Below are positions 5,040 through 7,621 of a stretch of 7,621 nucleotides of DNA, one piece after another. The DNA is taken from assembly GCA_001799195.1 (NCBI GenBank), contig MGSU01000206.1, positions 1-7,621 of the forward strand. The letters are read 5' to 3'. This DNA comes from Deltaproteobacteria bacterium RIFOXYA12_FULL_61_11 (lineage in GTDB: Bacteria; Bdellovibrionota_F; JAHFAK01; YA12-FULL-61-11). Numbering within the stretch: position 1 is the stretch's first letter; each line of letters starts with the position of its first letter. A model generated the notes under the pieces. The model was not told where the DNA came from and searched no databases. It worked only from the letters and a program-made list of their open reading frames with translations. A program made the translations under genes and the position numbers.

Positions 5040-6377
5040 TCAACCGAGCATGTCTATCAGGGAGTTGCTGCGTTGCAGCTCTCGCGGTAAGAGGTCTTCG
5101 ACCAGCCGGGACATGGTGGGATGGCGTTCCGACAAACGGTGGAGGCGCCACAGATCGAGCTGGTGGGAGGTATGGGGGCCGGCATCGACATAGCGGCACA
5201 GGCCATCACAGAGGCACAGGGCTTTGAGTTGAGGGGAATAACGACCGTCGGGAACCGGAGTCTCGTGGTGCGCTGCCAGGAGCGTCTGGAAGAGTTCGGG
5301 GAGCCGCCACTGCCTCGCCAGCAGGCCCCCAGCTTGATCGTGGCTCAACCCGAGGAGCTCGCGTTCTACCGAGTGGAGGTGTCGGGTCGAAGCTCCGACC
5401 GTGGCGAGGACGCGGGAGTAGCGTTCTCCCTCCAGTGTGGCGAGCGCGAGGATGCCGAGATCATGGAGCAGGCCGACGCTGTAGAGCTCATTCCATGCAG
5501 CCTTGCTCACCATGCTTCCACTGGTGAGTTGGTAGACCACCGGCAGGAGATTGGCCACGAGTAGGCTGTGCTTCCAAAAACGCGCGCGATCGAGTCCGCG
5601 GGCAGCCCACGGCAACGCGGAGATCAGGGTGTGACCGAGGACCAGTTTGCGGAACTCTTCCAAGCCGATGCGGACCAAGGCCTCGCGCAGTTCACCGACC
5701 GGACGGCCGATGAGCTTCCGGTAATAGGCAGTATTCACAACGCGCAACGTGGCTGCGACTAAACCGGGATCGGTCGCGGCTTCTCGGGCCACAACCTCGA
5801 GACCGTTCGCGTCGTCGATCAGGTCGAGGAGTCGGGAGCGGGTCAGGGCCGCGAGCGGGAGTTGGGGGAGACGTTGCAGTCGCTCACGCAGGAGTTGGGT
5901 TTCGTCACAGAAGTGATCCTTCCCCTGAGGAGTGCATGGGGACATGGCAGGAGGATTGGACTGGGGGAGTTCGATGGCGCCATCCACCAGGGGGAGCATT
6001 TCTCTGACGAGGATGAAGAGTTGGTCCTGATAGTAGGGGCGGTGGAGGAGTCGTACCGACCGGTTCTGGCGCTGCAACAATTCCGGGATCTTGGTTACGT
6101 TGCCAATCAAGATCAAGGGCAGTTGCATACAGTGTGGGTTCGAAGCGAGCATCGAGACCAATACCGTGGCATCCCGCTGCAAGAGTTCGAGATCGAGGAT
6201 GGCCACGCTCGGTTCCCGGCTCAGGAGGGCCGAGGCGGCGCTGCGGCACCCCTGGACCAGAACGACCTCCATGGAGAGTTGTTTGACGCATTGGGTAATG
6301 ACCTGACGATCGTGGAGATCATCCCCGAGAAAAAGAATAGGACCGTTCGTGCCAACGTTTTCGCGTGCTTCGATCAT
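5040..6377 (-). CDS. Degenerate receiver domain fused to an HDOD domain (response-regulator-like protein)
   Basis: With ATG 6377 the protein has 445 residues. Residues 12-130 match a CheY-like receiver: ILFLGDD with acidic pair D19/D20, VAILDLE with candidate phospho-acceptor D62, and RLLHRPYY, where the usual Lys is Arg113. The Thr/Ser switch after strand 4 (LILIGN) is also not evident. A Pro-rich linker (about 134-160) leads to an HDOD domain (about 168-375): LQRLPQLP, DPGLVAATLRVVNTAYY, EALVRIGLEEFRKLVL, FWKHSLLVA (H270), GLLHDLG (H305/D306) and AAHHE. HDOD proteins are signalling proteins whose biochemical role is poorly defined. An upstream in-frame ATG at 6422 would add 15 residues but has no ribosome site. 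GAGG lies seven bases before GTG 6380 and ten before ATG 6377, so initiation is near there. The stop lies 31 bases from that of the convergent lipoprotein gene. Confidence 0.88.
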   Translation of the reverse strand: MIEARENVGTNGPILFLGDDLHDRQVITQCVKQLSMEVVLVQGCRSAASALLSREPSVAILDLELLQRDATVLVSMLASNPHCMQLPLILIGNVTKIPELLQRQNRSVRLLHRPYYQDQLFILVREMLPLVDGAIELPQSNPPAMSPCTPQGKDHFCDETQLLRERLQRLPQLPLAALTRSRLLDLIDDANGLEVVAREAATDPGLVAATLRVVNTAYYRKLIGRPVGELREALVRIGLEEFRKLVLGHTLISALPWAARGLDRARFWKHSLLVANLLPVVYQLTSGSMVSKAAWNELYSVGLLHDLGILALATLEGERYSRVLATVGASTRHLHSVERELLGLSHDQAGGLLARQWRLPELFQTLLAAHHETPVPDGRYSPQLKALCLCDGLCRYVDAGPHTSHQLDLWRLHRLSERHPTMSRLVEDLLPRELQRSNSLIDMLG

Positions 6378-6563
6378 CACGTGCAGACCTCGTACTCCAC
6401 CCGTATGGGAGCAGGGGTGCATCCAGGAATTGTACCTGTCGAACCTTCAAAGAATACAATGGAGAAGTTCCCAAACCTCGTGTGATGAGCGTTTTCGCAC
6501 ATTCTTCGGGGGCGACTTCGCTCTCTTTTCGGACACGACAGGAGCCGAACCTACGGTAGCTCT
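6378..6563 (-). other. Intergenic region between FGE-domain gene and receiver-HDOD gene
   Basis: About 186 bases separate these two co-directional genes. A TACAAT (6434 to 6429) and a TATTCT (6456 to 6451) resemble -10 boxes, but neither has a good -35 at proper distance. A short GCGA-AG-TCGC hairpin near 6512-6521 lacks a T-run. The ribosome site GAGG near 6387-6390 serves the receiver-HDOD start. Co-transcription and a separate weak promoter are both possible. Confidence 0.35.
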
Positions 6564-7580
6564 TCACTCGTCGGCGGCACAGCGAAGCCCAACCTCAACG
6601 TCAGGGAAGCCTCCCTCGCCGTCGTGGTACCTGGCCGCGCAACGCATGAAGACTTCCTCGCTGATCCAGGCACCTCCTTTGAAAACATGGCGTTGGTCAT
6701 CTCCCGGGGCGAGCGGATCGGTGCAACCCTCGCGGCACCATTCGAAATTCGGGGTCCAGCGATCCTGTACCCATTCCCAGACATTGCCGCCCATATTGAC
6801 CAAACCGTAGAAGCTGACATTGGTGTCGGTGAAGGCTTCGATCTCTTTCGGCCGGTTGTAGCATGGTCCACCAGCACATTGGGACTGAGGGCAGAAGGCG
6901 GCCATGTCACAGGTCGGTTCTTCGGTACAGGCCGAACCCTGTTTCTCACCGCCCCAGGGGTAGCACTGCGTTCCGTCTCCGCAACCGGCATGCTCCCATT
7001 CAGCCTCGGTGGGCAAACGTTTCCCCGCCCAACGACAAAAAGCGACCGCTCCTTCCCAGGTGATGCCGCGAGCGGCGGTATCTTTGTCGCCGAGCCCGGC
7101 CGTAGCCTCCGGACAAACCCCGGCATCCTTGCAGATCTTGTAGCGACGCTCCGAGACCTCGAAGCGGTCCATCCAATATCCCTTGGTCAGGGTGACCTGG
7201 TGTTGGGGCTTGGATTCTCCCGGAATGTCTTTGGCTCCCATCGCGAAGGTCCCTCCGGGGATGTGCAGCATCTCGGTGCAATCGTTGGTGCATGGAGGGG
7301 GCACTTGCCCTTTGGGTTCTTCCGGAGGGGGAGTTGCTGGAAGCACGGGTTCCGGTGTGGCTGGTTCGCCTTGCTGCGGGGTGCTGGGAAGAAGGGTTGT
7401 GGGAGGTTCATCTACGACTTGTGGAGTTGGAGCGATCGAGGGTTGGTCGGTGGCCGGTGCCGTGGCGTCGACTGGTTCCTCGACCTCGATGGGTTCGGTA
7501 CAGGCCAAGGAGATGAGGAGGTCGAGCAGGAGGATTGAGCTGACGAAGCGGCTGCCACCAATGGCCCTGGTCGTTCGCAT
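6564..7580 (-). CDS. Secreted or lipid-anchored cysteine-rich protein with C-terminal FGE-sulfatase domain
   Basis: This 338-residue protein has an N-terminal signal (basic MRTTRAIGGSR, then hydrophobic FVSSILLLDLLISLA) followed by C27. The lipobox is imperfect (SLAC, Ser at -3), so lipidation is likely but not certain. A Pro/Thr/Glu-rich spacer (28-96) leads to an FGE-sulfatase domain (about 103-338): IPGGTFAMG, KRLPTEAEWEHAG, YPWGG, NMGGNVWEW, FKGGAW, VGLRCA. The two catalytic cysteines expected after GGS are absent (ISEEVFM instead), so it is probably not a sulfatase activator. There are 16 cysteines after C27, clustered at 200-240, which suggests disulfides and an extracytoplasmic site. 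The domain is paralogous to the one in the 769-residue lipoprotein. An in-frame TGA at 7608-7610 limits the start, and ATG 7580 fits the signal peptide, with only a weak GGGA upstream. It may be co-transcribed with the receiver-HDOD gene. Confidence 0.87.
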   Translation of the reverse strand: MRTTRAIGGSRFVSSILLLDLLISLACTEPIEVEEPVDATAPATDQPSIAPTPQVVDEPPTTLLPSTPQQGEPATPEPVLPATPPPEEPKGQVPPPCTNDCTEMLHIPGGTFAMGAKDIPGESKPQHQVTLTKGYWMDRFEVSERRYKICKDAGVCPEATAGLGDKDTAARGITWEGAVAFCRWAGKRLPTEAEWEHAGCGDGTQCYPWGGEKQGSACTEEPTCDMAAFCPQSQCAGGPCYNRPKEIEAFTDTNVSFYGLVNMGGNVWEWVQDRWTPNFEWCREGCTDPLAPGDDQRHVFKGGAWISEEVFMRCAARYHDGEGGFPDVEVGLRCAADE

Positions 7581-7621
7581 ACATCCCGGGAACTGCGAAT
7601 ACCACCCTCACGGTATCCTAG

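Noticed and set aside
6429-6457. Strong promoter for the receiver-HDOD gene
   Set aside because: TACAAT resembles a -10 box, but no acceptable -35 lies 16-18 bases upstream.
5862-6485. Plus-strand open frame of 207 codons
   Set aside because: It is antisense to the receiver-HDOD gene, whose domain motifs are clear; no motif is seen in this translation.
6624-7538. Long open frame on the plus strand (304 codons)
   Set aside because: It is antisense to the FGE-domain gene, has no recognisable domain, and is explained by the codon bias of GC-rich DNA.

Overview
The DNA is GC-rich and bacterial, with strong G/C bias at third codon positions in the main genes. It encodes a sigma-54 activator, two exported, probably lipid-anchored proteins and a receiver-HDOD regulator. 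That mix fits a Gram-negative proteobacterium, perhaps a gammaproteobacterium of the Chromatiales type or a deltaproteobacterium. The assignment is an inference, because no rRNA or marker gene is present.

Layout. (1) Bases 2-1093 (+) hold the 3' part of a sigma-54-dependent activator (AAA+ and Fis-type HTH); its N-terminus lies outside the window. A second reading frame after its C-terminus (about 1063-1191) looks translated and suggests a frameshift. (2) Bases 1296-1909 (-) hold a compact, AT-richer toxin-antitoxin pair, Phd/YefM-like antitoxin then ParE/RelE-like toxin, with ATGA overlap and its own promoter. (3) Bases about 1960-2698 have no confident intact gene. They contain a broken VapC-type PIN toxin (frame disruptions, C-terminus still readable to 2311), a further stretch of probably decayed coding sequence to 2584, a near-perfect palindrome at 2586-2603 and a plausible promoter for the next gene. 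(4) Bases 2699-5008 (+) encode a 769-residue lipoprotein with twelve tandem LPxxA pentapeptides, two Ig/cadherin-like segments and a C-terminal FGE-sulfatase (formylglycine-generating-enzyme-like) domain. (5) Bases 5040-6377 (-), convergent with it, encode a degenerate receiver fused to an HDOD domain. (6) Bases 6564-7580 (-) encode a second, smaller, cysteine-rich FGE-domain protein with a signal peptide and a Pro-rich linker.

How they may work together. The two FGE-domain proteins are paralogous in their C-terminal halves and flank the receiver-HDOD gene. Both lack the cysteine pair of true formylglycine-generating enzymes, so they are better read as non-catalytic cell-envelope proteins than as sulfatase activators. 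The smaller one and the receiver-HDOD gene are co-directional across a gap of about 186 bases, so they may be co-transcribed. Whether the regulator controls either protein cannot be told from sequence. The toxin-antitoxin pair and PIN remnant look like an accessory island between the sigma-54 gene and the lipoprotein locus. No RNA gene, CRISPR array, insertion sequence or reverse transcriptase was seen.
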